Source of the DNA: Pedobacter sp. UBA4863 | Lineage (GTDB): Bacteria; Bacteroidota; Bacteroidia; Sphingobacteriales; Sphingobacteriaceae | Reading direction: 5' to 3' | Assembly: GCF_002399615.1 (NCBI RefSeq) | Contig: NZ_DHDZ01000035.1 | Location: forward strand, 17,268 to 69,389 | DNA length: 52,122 nt | Part shown: positions 42,508 through 51,405 of the stretch, piece after piece | Numbering within the stretch: position 1 is the first letter of the stretch | Layout: every line of letters starts with the position of its first letter | The notes under the pieces: generated by a model | What the model was told of the DNA's origin: nothing | Databases searched by the model: none | The model's input: the letters and a program-made list of their open reading frames with translations, nothing else | Position numbers and translations under genes: made by a program

Positions 42508-43804
42508 GCCCACCGTTAATATTTGTTGGTTAAGAAGAGATTTAAGGTTAGATGACAATGCCGCACTTTACCATGCACTAAAAGCCGAAAACCCCATCTT
42601 GTTAGTTTTTATATTTGATAGAAATATCTTAGATAAATTAGCAAACAGGGCAGATGCACGGGTTGATTTTATCCATCAACAGCTATCAAAAATCAATGAT
42701 AAACTAGCGGAAAAAAGATCTTCATTATTGGTTAAATTTAATACCCCAGAAAATGCTTGGCAAGAAATTATTAATGAGTTTAAAGTAGCTAAGGTTTACG
42801 CTAACCACGATTACGAACCTTATGCCAGAAAGCGAGATAAAACCATTGGTGAGTTGCTAGAACAAAACAACATTGCTTTTCATACATTTAAAGATCAAGT
42901 AATTTTTGAGAAGGATGAAGTACAAAAAGCTGACGGTACGCCTTATACTGTTTTTACACCTTACTATAAACAGTGGCAACAAAAGCTCAATTCATTTTAT
43001 TTAAAGTCTTATCCCGTTAACAAGTATTTCAAAAACTTATACCAAACCAAAGCTTTTGAGTTTCCTACTTTAAAAAAGATTGGATTTTCTGCCAGTAATA
43101 CTAAGTTTCCTGCTGCAAACTTTGCCTCCAAATTAGTTTCTTACGAAAAAGACAGGGATTTTCCTGCAAAAGATGCGACTACGCACTTAGGTCTGCATTT
43201 ACGTTTTGGAACGGTGAGCATTAGAAAAGCAGCTAGCCAGGCACTTGCCCAAAAAGCAGATAAATGGGTTTCGGAATTAGCTTGGCGAGAATTTTACATG
43301 ATGATTTTATGGCACTTCCCGCATACCACTAGCAAAGCTTTTAAACCTAACTACGACCATATTCAGTGGCGTAACAACGAAAAAGAATTTGAGCTTTGGT
43401 GCAAAGGCGAAACAGGTTACCCATTAGTAGATGCAGGAATGCGAGAGCTGAACAACACTGGTTTTATGCACAACCGTGTACGTATGGTAGTTGCCAGTTT
43501 TTTATGTAAACACTTGCTAATTGACTGGCGTTGGGGCGAAGCTTACTTTGCAGAAAAGCTACTAGACTACGAGCAAGCCAGCAATGTTGGCGGTTGGCAA
43601 TGGGCTTGCGGCAGTGGCAACGATGCCGCTCCTTATTTCAGAGTATTTAATCCCGAGTTGCAGCTAAAAAAATTCGACCCAAAAATGCAGTACGTTTTTA
43701 AATGGGCTCCAGCATATAAAAAGGCTTTGTTACCCGTACCAATAGTAGCACATGACTTTGCTAGAAAAAGAACTTTAGCAACTTACAAAAAAGCACTAAA
43801 TTAA
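42488..43804 (+). CDS. phr: deoxyribodipyrimidine photolyase
   Basis: This flavoprotein repairs UV-induced pyrimidine dimers with blue light. The 438-residue protein has the N-terminal antenna-binding domain (ICWLRRDLRLDDNAAL, residues 12-27) and the C-terminal FAD domain with WVSELAWREFYMMILWHFP, the FAD-site segment FMHNRVRMVVASFLCKHLLIDW, and the W-rich GGWQWACGSGNDAAPYFR. It overlaps the TIGR01777 gene by 20 bases. A 15-bp terminator hairpin begins inside its last codons. Confidence 0.96.
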   Translation: MSEKNNKPTVNICWLRRDLRLDDNAALYHALKAENPILLVFIFDRNILDKLANRADARVDFIHQQLSKINDKLAEKRSSLLVKFNTPENAWQEIINEFKVAKVYANHDYEPYARKRDKTIGELLEQNNIAFHTFKDQVIFEKDEVQKADGTPYTVFTPYYKQWQQKLNSFYLKSYPVNKYFKNLYQTKAFEFPTLKKIGFSASNTKFPAANFASKLVSYEKDRDFPAKDATTHLGLHLRFGTVSIRKAASQALAQKADKWVSELAWREFYMMILWHFPHTTSKAFKPNYDHIQWRNNEKEFELWCKGETGYPLVDAGMRELNNTGFMHNRVRMVVASFLCKHLLIDWRWGEAYFAEKLLDYEQASNVGGWQWACGSGNDAAPYFRVFNPELQLKKFDPKMQYVFKWAPAYKKALLPVPIVAHDFARKRTLATYKKALN

Positions 43805-43836
43805 AAAGTCCCGAGCTCTAATCGGGACTTTTTAAT
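43800..43836. terminator. bidirectional terminator between phr and FKBP genes
   Basis: attaaaaagtcccga (43800-43814) and its perfect complement (43822-43836) surround a 7-base loop. T-runs on both strands serve both convergent genes. Confidence 0.93.
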
Positions 43837-43837
43837 G

Positions 43838-44701
43838 TTAATCGTTCGTTACTTTGGTAACTTCTATATCAAAATCTAGTGGCCTAGCTCCATAGCCTAA
43901 GTGAGAAGGAACAATAATTCTAATTTTTCCTTCCGCAGTAATTTTACCGGGCAACATTACTTGCCAACCTTTAATTAACTGATCTAACCTAAAAGTAACA
44001 TTAGTTCCAGAATCAAACACAGTTCCATCCAAGTACCTGCCCGTATAATTTACTACCAGTGTAGAATGTGTGCCAATTATATCGGTTCCGGTGCCCGCGG
44101 TGGCTATCTTGTAACGAATGCCAGAGGGGTCTGTATCGAAAGTTAAGTTGTTTCTTGTAATAAATGTTGACATTTCATAAGCATCAACCTCATGTTTCTT
44201 TTCATAAGTATATAGCCCCAATTCAACCATAATAGTTTCGTTAGAACCTATGCCAAAAGCACTCAGCCCATTTTTACCAAACGCCATTCTAGAAGGTAAA
44301 AGAAGTGTAGCTTTTCCTCCTCTTTTCAATTTAGAAAATACTTCGCGAACTGGCTTAAACACATAGGCCATATTCCCAATAAAAAATCGATCTGTATATC
44401 CCAAAAAAGTCCCTGGTGTCATCAAATCGCTTGTTTGATTGTAAATATTGCCCGAAATAGATTTAAAGGTATAAGAATAATAAACAGAATCAGAATTTTT
44501 AACATCGGTACCTGCACCTGCATCAGTAATTACATAACTGTAGCCATTTACATCGTTAAAAGTTAAATTGCTATGCGCTTCTTTATACGCTTTTATGCTC
44601 TTATTATCCAAATCTTCTACCGTTTCATATTCTTTTTTACAAGAAGAGAAAAGAACTACCGCACTAAAAAGTGCTACGATATATGATGTTATTTTACGCA
44701 T
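43838..44701 (-). CDS. lipoprotein with two FKBP-type peptidyl-prolyl isomerase domains
   Basis: The 287-residue lipoprotein has a signal peptide and lipobox ending at C21 (LFSSC). Two FKBP modules follow. The first (about 55-170) is divergent. The second (about 195-285) is more standard, with LVVNYTGRYLDGTVFDSG, LIKGWQVMLPGKI and IIVPSHLGYGARPL. Such proteins assist folding in the periplasm or at the outer membrane. It lies four bases after a shorter single-domain relative, so the pair forms an operon and probably arose by duplication. Confidence 0.88.
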   Translation of the reverse strand: MRKITSYIVALFSAVVLFSSCKKEYETVEDLDNKSIKAYKEAHSNLTFNDVNGYSYVITDAGAGTDVKNSDSVYYSYTFKSISGNIYNQTSDLMTPGTFLGYTDRFFIGNMAYVFKPVREVFSKLKRGGKATLLLPSRMAFGKNGLSAFGIGSNETIMVELGLYTYEKKHEVDAYEMSTFITRNNLTFDTDPSGIRYKIATAGTGTDIIGTHSTLVVNYTGRYLDGTVFDSGTNVTFRLDQLIKGWQVMLPGKITAEGKIRIIVPSHLGYGARPLDFDIEVTKVTND

Positions 44702-44705
44702 TAAA

Positions 44706-45179
44706 TTAGTTTTGTGCTTGAAGTAAATCTATAGTAAAATCTAAAACGGAATTTTTAGGAATATCTGCTCCCGGAGATTGATTTCCGTATCCCAAAACAG
44801 AGGGAACAATTAACCTAATACGACCTCCTACTTTAATTAAAGGCACGCCAATAGTCCAACCCTGTATTACTCTCGTTAACGGAAAAGTAACCATTTGAGA
44901 AGACTTGTCAAACTGAGATCCATTTAACAACTTTCCTTCGTAATTAACACCTACGGTAGAATTCGCGGTTACACTAGCTCCTTCGCCGGGTGTAATAATT
45001 TGATAATATAGTCCAGAACTGTGTTTCGTAGCTGGAATATTATTTTTAGTAATAAATTCAACAATCAGGGCATCATCTTTTGCCAGTTGTTTTTCTGCAT
45101 CATAATCGTCTTTACTGCATGAACTTACTACTGTAACAATCACAGCCATCATCAGTAAAAACTTCGTTTTCAACTTCAT
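44706..45179 (-). CDS. FKBP-type peptidyl-prolyl isomerase lipoprotein
   Basis: This 157-residue lipoprotein has a signal peptide and lipobox cysteine C21 (TVVSSC), then one FKBP domain: VGVNYEGKLLNGSQFDKS, VIQGWTIGVPLIKVGGRIRLIVPSVLGYG (about 110-138) and VLDFTIDLLQ at the end. It is the first gene of the two-gene operon. On the minus strand TATTTTTG (45184-45191) ends four bases before the ATG, so the mRNA is probably leaderless. Confidence 0.92.
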   Translation of the reverse strand: MKLKTKFLLMMAVIVTVVSSCSKDDYDAEKQLAKDDALIVEFITKNNIPATKHSSGLYYQIITPGEGASVTANSTVGVNYEGKLLNGSQFDKSSQMVTFPLTRVIQGWTIGVPLIKVGGRIRLIVPSVLGYGNQSPGADIPKNSVLDFTIDLLQAQN

Positions 45180-45183
45180 TCAG

Positions 45184-45191
45184 CAAAAATA
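45184..45191 (-). promoter_or_regulatory. -7 box of the FKBP operon
   Basis: Read on the minus strand this is TATTTTTG, matching TAnnTTTG, four bases before the start codon at 45179. Confidence 0.55.
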
Positions 45192-45260
45192 AACTTTTAA
45201 ACCCGATGCTACAATTTTTAACCAAATTTAACAGTTTTTAGAAAGACAATAGTTGAAAGC

Positions 45261-45312
45261 AAAAAGACTAAAGCTAAGATATATGCTCAATGCAAACCCC
45301 ACTTTAGTCTTT
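45261..45312 (-). terminator. terminator of the beta-oxidation operon
   Basis: On the minus strand, aaagactaaag (complement of 45302-45312) pairs with ctttagtcttt (complement of 45263-45273) and is followed by further T residues. It lies just past the acyl-CoA dehydrogenase stop. Confidence 0.7.
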
Positions 45313-45332
45313 AAGCTATGGTCTTTAAGCTT

Positions 45333-47114
45333 TTAAAAAATATACTTATTAGCTTCAATAATTTGTTGTGCTACATTTTGACGAGCTTGTTTTACATTAA
45401 ATGGCTCCATCTTGGTAAAGCGACGTAAACCAACTAACATCATGCGCAATTCATCGCCTTCGCCAAATGCCCAAAGTGCTTCTTTACCTGCTTTAGCTAC
45501 GCCATCTACAGCTTCCACTAAATAAATGCGCATTAAATCTAGCTGCCCTTTACAAGCTTCTTCGCCTTTTAAACTTACCAATTTTTCGGTACGCAGCATG
45601 GCTGATTCGGCTACGTAAACATAGCTGGCCATATCGGCGATGTTCATCAATATTTCTTGCTCTTTGCTTAAGCTCATCATTAGTTTTTGCACCGCAGCAC
45701 CTGCCACCATTAAAGTTGCTTTTTTTAAGTTTTGCAATACTTTTTTCTCGGCAGCAAACAAAGTATCGTCTTCTTCTCCAAAATCTGGAATAGACATTAA
45801 TTCATTTGCTACTGCTGTTGCTGGGCCCATCAAATCTAACTCGCCTTTCATCGCACGTTTCAACATCATATCTACGGTCAGCAAACGGTTAATTTCGTTT
45901 GTACCTTCAAAAATCCTGTTGATACGAGCATCGCGATAAGCTCTGTCCATTGGCGCATCGGCACTGTAGCCCATACCACCGTAAATCTGCACGCCTTCGT
46001 CAACTACATAATCCAACGCCTCAGAGCCCCAAACTTTCAGAATGGCACATTCTACTGCAAACTGTTCTACCGATTTCAACTTTGCTTTTCCTGGTTCCAT
46101 TCCATCGGCCACTAATGCATCGTAAGTATCGTCAATGTTTTGTCCTGCACGGTAGTTCGCGGCATCTACGGCGTAAACTTTTGACGCCATTTCGGCGATT
46201 TTATAACGGATAGCACCATATTTAGAAATCGACCTACCGAATTGTTGACGCTCGTTGGCATAATTTACCGCCGTGCTAATGGTAGCTTTTGAAGCTCCGA
46301 TAGCCGCAGCAGAAAGTTTGATACGACCAATATTTAAAATGTTCACTGCAATTTTAAACCCATTTTGGCGGTCGCTCAACATATTTTCTATCGGCACTGG
46401 GCAATCGTTAAAAAACACCTGACGGGTTGATGAACCTTTGATCCCCATTTTATGTTCTTCTGGGTTCATGGTAATGCCACCAAAATCGCGTTCTACGATA
46501 AAAGCAGTTAAGTTCTCATCATCGTCTATTTTAGCAAAAACGATAAAAATATCTGCAAATCCACCATTGGTGATCCACATTTTTTGTCCGTTAATGATGT
46601 AGTGTTTACCATCATCGCTCAGCTTTGCTTTTGTTTTTCCTGAGTTGGCATCAGAACCTGAGTTTGGTTCGGTTAAGCAATACGCTGCTTTCCATTCTCC
46701 AGTTCCCAACTTAGGGATATATTTTGCTTTCTGCTCTTCATTACCATAATACAAAATAGGCAAGGTTCCAATTCCGGTATGCGCCGATAAAGCTACCGCA
46801 AACGAATGCCCGGCACCAACTACATCGGCCACCAACATGGAAGTGTTAAAATTCTTGCCAAAACCTCCATACTCTTCAGGTACTGAAACACCTAAAATCC
46901 CCAGTTCACCAGCCTTCGTTAAAAGCGTTGGCATCAACTCTGGGTCTGCGTGACTGTCTAACTTTTCGAGATTTGGATAAACTTCGGCAGTTAAAAAATC
47001 GCGACAGGTTTGCGCAATCATTTGCTGCTCTTCATCAAACTCTTCTGGAATAAATACATCGTGATAAGAAGTTTCCTTAATTAAGAATTCTCCGCCTTTG
47101 ATTGTTTTGCTCAT
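45333..47114 (-). CDS. acyl-CoA dehydrogenase
   Basis: This FAD enzyme catalyses the first step of fatty-acid beta-oxidation. The 593-residue protein (starting MSKTIKGGEF) is longer than short-chain enzymes and has a C-terminal extension, as in very-long-chain types. Visible blocks are YCLTEPNSGSDANSGKTKA (FAD/substrate site), MWITNGGFADIFIVFAKI, QFGRSISKYGAIRYKIAEMA, and IYGGMGYSADAPMDRAYRDARINRIFEGTNEINR. I chose the start at 47114. The 14-residue extension to 47156 is translated from an intergenic repeat. It is the last gene of the operon. Confidence 0.94.
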   Translation of the reverse strand: MSKTIKGGEFLIKETSYHDVFIPEEFDEEQQMIAQTCRDFLTAEVYPNLEKLDSHADPELMPTLLTKAGELGILGVSVPEEYGGFGKNFNTSMLVADVVGAGHSFAVALSAHTGIGTLPILYYGNEEQKAKYIPKLGTGEWKAAYCLTEPNSGSDANSGKTKAKLSDDGKHYIINGQKMWITNGGFADIFIVFAKIDDDENLTAFIVERDFGGITMNPEEHKMGIKGSSTRQVFFNDCPVPIENMLSDRQNGFKIAVNILNIGRIKLSAAAIGASKATISTAVNYANERQQFGRSISKYGAIRYKIAEMASKVYAVDAANYRAGQNIDDTYDALVADGMEPGKAKLKSVEQFAVECAILKVWGSEALDYVVDEGVQIYGGMGYSADAPMDRAYRDARINRIFEGTNEINRLLTVDMMLKRAMKGELDLMGPATAVANELMSIPDFGEEDDTLFAAEKKVLQNLKKATLMVAGAAVQKLMMSLSKEQEILMNIADMASYVYVAESAMLRTEKLVSLKGEEACKGQLDLMRIYLVEAVDGVAKAGKEALWAFGEGDELRMMLVGLRRFTKMEPFNVKQARQNVAQQIIEANKYIF

Positions 47115-47117
47115 TGT

Positions 47118-47340
47118 TTTTTGATTAAGGATTAAGGAGCAAGGAACAAAGACCAAGCGCCTAAATCGATACTTATATTTTTTTTATTAAGGATTAAAGA
47201 ACTGAGAATAATGACTTAGTACTTTAACTGACATTTATATTTTGGGTTAAGGAGCAAAGAATAAAGACCCAGTGCCTTAACCTATATTATTTTATACTTT
47301 TGCAAGAAATCCTTATTCTTTATTCCTTGCTCTTTTATCT
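47118..47340. repeat. interspersed intergenic repeat, three degenerate units
   Basis: Three imperfect units of roughly 60-70 bases follow each other. Each has a ttaagga(t)taa start, an (a)gaacaaagacc-type middle, a cctaa/ccttaa segment and a tatatttt-type end. Two further units lie at 48526-48640. The family is confined here to the gaps of the beta-oxidation operon. A reversed fragment (cttattctttattccttgctc) lies at the thiolase end (about 47310-47335). Confidence 0.75.
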
Positions 47341-48516
47341 TTAAAAAACCTCAAATATCCCCGCTGCCCCCTGCCCCGTTCCTACGCACATGGTTACCAT
47401 ACCGTACTTTTGATTTTGGCGTTTGGCTTCGTTAAATAACTGCACCGAAAGTTTAGCTCCTGTACATCCTAGTGGGTGGCCTAAAGCAATGGCACCACCG
47501 TTGACGTTGATTTTGCTCTGCTCTAATCCTAAGGTTCTGATGATGGCTAAAGATTGCGACGCAAAAGCTTCATTCAGTTCAATCAATCCAATTTCATCCT
47601 GCTGCAAGCCTGCCATTTTCAACGCTTTCGGGATGGCTTCAATTGGGCCAATCCCCATAATTCTCGGTGGCACGCCAGCTACGCCATAACTCACCAAACG
47701 GGCAATTGGCTCTGCGCCCAATTCTTTCATCTTCTTTTCAGAAACTACCAATACAAAAGCGGCACCATCAGAAGTTTGCGATGAATTACCCGCCGTGATG
47801 CATCCGTTAGCTGCGAAAACAGGTTTCAACTTTGCTAATCGGTCAATCGTAGTATCTGCTCTTGGGCCTTCGTCAGTATCAACTATATAAGATTTTGTTT
47901 TCTTCTTCAATTGATCATCTAAATATGTCTCGTTTACAGTAATTGGCGCAACACCTGCTTTTAAATGACCATTTTTAATGGCTTCTATGGCTTTCATGTG
48001 CGATTTAAAAGAAAACTCATCTTGGTCTTCTCTACTTACGTTGTACTCTTTGGCTACTGCTTCGGCAGTTAAGCCCATTCCCCAATACCAATCTGGGTTG
48101 TTTTTTGCCACATCTGGGTTTGGCACTAATTTCCAACCACCAAACGGCATTCCCGACATTACCTCTACTCCACCAGCAATGATACAATCGGCCATGCCTG
48201 CTTTAATTTTAGCCACTGCGGTAGCAATAGTTTCTAAACCCGAAGCACAATACCTATTTACCGTAACTCCTGGTACTTTGTCGGTATCCAAGCCCATCAA
48301 ACTGATCATACGGCCAATGTTTAAGCCTTGTTCCGCTTCTGGAGTGGCATTACCCACAATCACATCATCAATCTGTTCCTTGTCTAAATTCGGTACAGAT
48401 GCTACCAATTGTTTAATTACGTCAGCGGCTAAATCATCAGCTCTGGTAAAACGAAATACCCCACGTGGCGCCTTGCCTACTGCCGTTCTAAGTCCTGCTA
48501 TTATGTATGCTTCCAT
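47341..48516 (-). CDS. fadA: acetyl-CoA C-acyltransferase (3-ketoacyl-CoA thiolase)
   Basis: This thiolase performs the last step of the beta-oxidation cycle, releasing acetyl-CoA. The 391-residue protein has nucleophile C90 (NRYCASGLETIA), LNEAFASQSLAIIR, GGAIALGHPLGCTGA with the catalytic His, and CVGTGQGAAGIFE with the second cysteine near the C-terminus. All are intact. It lies between the dehydrogenase and multifunctional-enzyme genes, with repeat-bearing gaps on both sides. Confidence 0.95.
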   Translation of the reverse strand: MEAYIIAGLRTAVGKAPRGVFRFTRADDLAADVIKQLVASVPNLDKEQIDDVIVGNATPEAEQGLNIGRMISLMGLDTDKVPGVTVNRYCASGLETIATAVAKIKAGMADCIIAGGVEVMSGMPFGGWKLVPNPDVAKNNPDWYWGMGLTAEAVAKEYNVSREDQDEFSFKSHMKAIEAIKNGHLKAGVAPITVNETYLDDQLKKKTKSYIVDTDEGPRADTTIDRLAKLKPVFAANGCITAGNSSQTSDGAAFVLVVSEKKMKELGAEPIARLVSYGVAGVPPRIMGIGPIEAIPKALKMAGLQQDEIGLIELNEAFASQSLAIIRTLGLEQSKINVNGGAIALGHPLGCTGAKLSVQLFNEAKRQNQKYGMVTMCVGTGQGAAGIFEVF

Positions 48517-48525
48517 TTTTTTTTG

Positions 48526-48640
48526 GATTAAAGATTAAGGAACAAGGAATAAAGACCAAGTCGCTCAACCTATATTTTCTTTTAGATTAAGGAACAAAGA
48601 GTAAAGACCCAATGCCTTAACCGATATTGTTAATTCAATG
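48526..48640. repeat. interspersed intergenic repeat, two units
   Basis: Two more units of the 47118-47340 family lie between thiolase and the four-helix-bundle gene. A reversed fragment (tctttgttctttgttccttgctctttgttcc type) lies at about 48985-49015, on the other side of that gene. The inserted gene is thus bordered on both sides by the repeat family. Confidence 0.75.
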
Positions 48641-48980
48641 TTTTTCTAAAAGCCGATATCTTCTTTTGTAATTGAATTATAATTTCAATTATCGATCCTA
48701 ATTCCTCTTTATTTATAATTTCAAGTTCTGTGGAAAGCAGAAGCTGTGTTTCCAGTTCGAATAAAGAACCTAAAGCAATTGATAAAAAGTGTGCAAATTC
48801 TTTATTCGATGCCCTTGACGAACCTTCTGCAATGTTAGAAGGAACAGAAACGGCACATCGAGAAATTTGTGAGATTAGCCCAAATTTTTCAGAAGCAGGA
48901 AACCTCGCTAAAAGCCAGTAAACCTGCTTGGTTACTTCCATTCCCTCTTTCCAAATTTGCAACTGTCTAAAATTATGCAT
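48630..48980 (-). CDS. four helix bundle protein (23S rRNA intervening-sequence type)
   Basis: The 116-residue protein belongs to the 23S rRNA-IVP family: FRQLQIWKEGMEVTKQVYWL at the start, FGLISQISRCAVSVPSNIAEGSSRASNKEFAHFLSIALGS in the middle, and an amphipathic C-terminal helix. Members were first found inside 23S rRNA intervening sequences, but most are free-standing genes of unknown role. Here it splits the beta-oxidation operon, between thiolase and the multifunctional enzyme, and is flanked by the local repeat family. This looks like an insertion rather than a functional partner. Confidence 0.9.
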   Translation of the reverse strand: MHNFRQLQIWKEGMEVTKQVYWLLARFPASEKFGLISQISRCAVSVPSNIAEGSSRASNKEFAHFLSIALGSLFELETQLLLSTELEIINKEELGSIIEIIIQLQKKISAFRKTLN

Positions 48981-49016
48981 CCAGTCTTTGTTCTTTGTTC
49001 CTTGCTCTTTGTTCCC

Positions 49017-51404
49017 CTAGTTTCTCAACGGTTTCCCCTTCGTCACAATACTCTGTATCCTCTCTAGCGTTTTCCTCTCTCCGCAAAGCGATAAAAATGC
49101 TTCCCTTTCTAAATCCAATAGGTATTGCTCTGTTACTTCTGTTGGGACTGATAAATCGCCGCCACACATTACCCAACCTAGTTTTTCTGAAATTTTCTTA
49201 TCATGTTCAGAAATGTAATTGCCCGAATACATGGTGTTTGCACCAGCATAAACAATTCCCAAACCTTGTTTTCCTAATACCTTGATATTTTTGCGTTGCA
49301 CTGGCTTAGTGTAACCTGCATCTGCTAGTTCAATTGCCTTTGCTTTGGCATCGGCAATTAAACGGCTACGGTTCATACTAATGGCGTATTTATCTTTTTG
49401 CAGGTAACCTAGTTCGTAAGCTTCTACTGCCGAGGTTGACACTTTTGCCATACCAATGGTTAAGAAGCGGCTTTTCAGCGTATTTTGCACAATCTGGTCA
49501 TCCGTAAATTCATCAGAAGCTCTTAAGGCAAACTCTTTAGTACCGCCACCGCCTGGAATAACGCCCACACCAAACTCTACCAGACCCATGTAAGTTTCGG
49601 CACTTAGTTGTACATGATCTGCATGTAAGCTAAACTCGCAACCGCCGCCTAAAGTTAAATTATGTGGTGCTACCACTACCGGAATAGAGGAGTAACGAAT
49701 ACGCATCGAAGTGTTTTGGAACATCTTGATGGCCATATTCAACTCGTCCCATTCTTGTTCTACGGCCAGCAGAAAAATCATTCCTACGTTTGCTCCAGCA
49801 GAAAAATTAGCACCATCGTTACCTATTACCACTCCACGATAAGCTGCCTCGGCCATATCAATTGCTTTATTGATTGCCGTTAAAGTATCGCCCCCAATGG
49901 TATTCATTTTTGAGTGAAACTCTACGTTCAAGATTCCATCGCCCAAATCAATAATAGAAGCACCGGCATTTTTATAGAGCACCTTATCATTGGCTTTTAG
50001 ATTTTCTAAGATGATAAAATCGGCCGTACCCGGAATGGCTTTATAGCTTTTTGATGGGATGTCATAATATTTTTTTACGCCATCTTCTATTTTATAGAAC
50101 GAAGTATGTCCAGCTGCCACCATTTCGCTTACCCAAGCTGCAGGTTGGTTGCCATATTTTTTCATCCCTTCAATGGCATCGGCTACGCCAACGGCATCCC
50201 AAACCTCAAATGGACCAAGTTCCCAAGCAAAACCTGCACGCATGGCATCGTCTATTTTGTAAAGCTCATCAGCTATTTCTGGAATGCGGTCAGACACATA
50301 TTCGAACAGCCCAAAGAAAGAAGTGCGGAACAATTCTCCCGCTTTATCTTTTCCCGCAGCAAAAACCTTCATCCTGTCGGCTACCTTTTCAATGGTTTTA
50401 GTCATTTCTAGCGTAGCTGATTTAATTTTTTGCTGAGGTTTATACTCCAGTGTTTTTAAGTCGAGCGCTAAAATTTCGCTTTTACCTTCGGCATTTTTTA
50501 TTTTTTTGTAGAAACCCTGCTTGGTTTTATCGCCCAGCCAATTGTTTTCGGCCATTTTCTCTACATAAGCAGGCAATTTGAATAAATTGTGTGCTTTATC
50601 TTCTGGGCAATTATCGTACAGCCCTTTGGCTACTTTAATCATGGTATCCAAACCTACTACATCCGATGTACGGAAAGTAGCAGATTTGGGGCGACCTAAT
50701 GCCGGGCCGGTAAATTTATCTACCTCCTCCACAATTAGGTCTAGTTTTTCAACGGAATGTAGTAGGGCCATGATGGAATAAACACCAACTCTATTGGCAA
50801 TAAAAGCAGGGGTATCTTTACAACGTACAGTAGTTTTACCTAAAAACTTATCGCCATAGTGCATCAAGAAGTCTATCACTTCGGGCTTAGTGTATGGCGT
50901 TGGAATAATTTCTAGCAATCTTAAGTAACGTGGCGGATTAAAAAAGTGTGTACCGCAGAAATTAGCTTTAAAATCATCGCTTCTGCCTTCGGCCATTAAA
51001 TGAATGGGGATTCCCGAAGTATTTGAGGTAATCAAAGTGCCTGGTTTGCGATATTGCTCTACTTGCTCAAACACCTTTTTCTTGATGTCCAAGTTTTCTA
51101 CCACTACCTCTATCACCCAGTCGTAAGCGGCAATTTTCGGCATATCATCCTCAAAATTACCAGTACTTATTTTCTGCAGCACTTTTTGCGAATAGATGGG
51201 CGATGGATTGCTTTTCACCGCAGTTTGCAAAGCTTCGTTTACAATTTTATTTTTTTGCTGGGCGCTTTGTTGTTCTCCCTCGGCAGCCTTAGCTGCAATA
51301 TCTAACAATAAGACTTCTACGCCAATATTAGCAAAGTGGCAGGCAATACGAGAACCCATAATACCCGACCCCAAAACTGCTACTTTCTTAATGCTTCTGT
51401 TCAT
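49017..51404 (-). CDS. 3-hydroxyacyl-CoA dehydrogenase/enoyl-CoA hydratase
   Basis: This bifunctional enzyme covers the hydration and second oxidation steps of beta-oxidation. The 795-residue protein has the dehydrogenase half first (NAD motif GSGIMGSRIA, about 12-21; GTHFFNPPRYLRLLEIIPT; KDTPAFIANRVG). The hydratase half comes last (GANFSAGANVGMIF and LTLGGGCEFSLHAD with VIPGGGGTKE). This order is like Bacillus FadN and opposite to E. coli FadB. It follows the MarR gene by one base and precedes thiolase, with the IVP-type gene between. Confidence 0.95.
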   Translation of the reverse strand: MNRSIKKVAVLGSGIMGSRIACHFANIGVEVLLLDIAAKAAEGEQQSAQQKNKIVNEALQTAVKSNPSPIYSQKVLQKISTGNFEDDMPKIAAYDWVIEVVVENLDIKKKVFEQVEQYRKPGTLITSNTSGIPIHLMAEGRSDDFKANFCGTHFFNPPRYLRLLEIIPTPYTKPEVIDFLMHYGDKFLGKTTVRCKDTPAFIANRVGVYSIMALLHSVEKLDLIVEEVDKFTGPALGRPKSATFRTSDVVGLDTMIKVAKGLYDNCPEDKAHNLFKLPAYVEKMAENNWLGDKTKQGFYKKIKNAEGKSEILALDLKTLEYKPQQKIKSATLEMTKTIEKVADRMKVFAAGKDKAGELFRTSFFGLFEYVSDRIPEIADELYKIDDAMRAGFAWELGPFEVWDAVGVADAIEGMKKYGNQPAAWVSEMVAAGHTSFYKIEDGVKKYYDIPSKSYKAIPGTADFIILENLKANDKVLYKNAGASIIDLGDGILNVEFHSKMNTIGGDTLTAINKAIDMAEAAYRGVVIGNDGANFSAGANVGMIFLLAVEQEWDELNMAIKMFQNTSMRIRYSSIPVVVAPHNLTLGGGCEFSLHADHVQLSAETYMGLVEFGVGVIPGGGGTKEFALRASDEFTDDQIVQNTLKSRFLTIGMAKVSTSAVEAYELGYLQKDKYAISMNRSRLIADAKAKAIELADAGYTKPVQRKNIKVLGKQGLGIVYAGANTMYSGNYISEHDKKISEKLGWVMCGGDLSVPTEVTEQYLLDLEREAFLSLCGERKTLERIQSIVTKGKPLRN

Positions 51405-51405
51405 A

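Noticed and set aside
47115..47156. Upstream start for the acyl-CoA dehydrogenase
   Set aside because: The extension is read from the interspersed intergenic repeat and is not protein-like.
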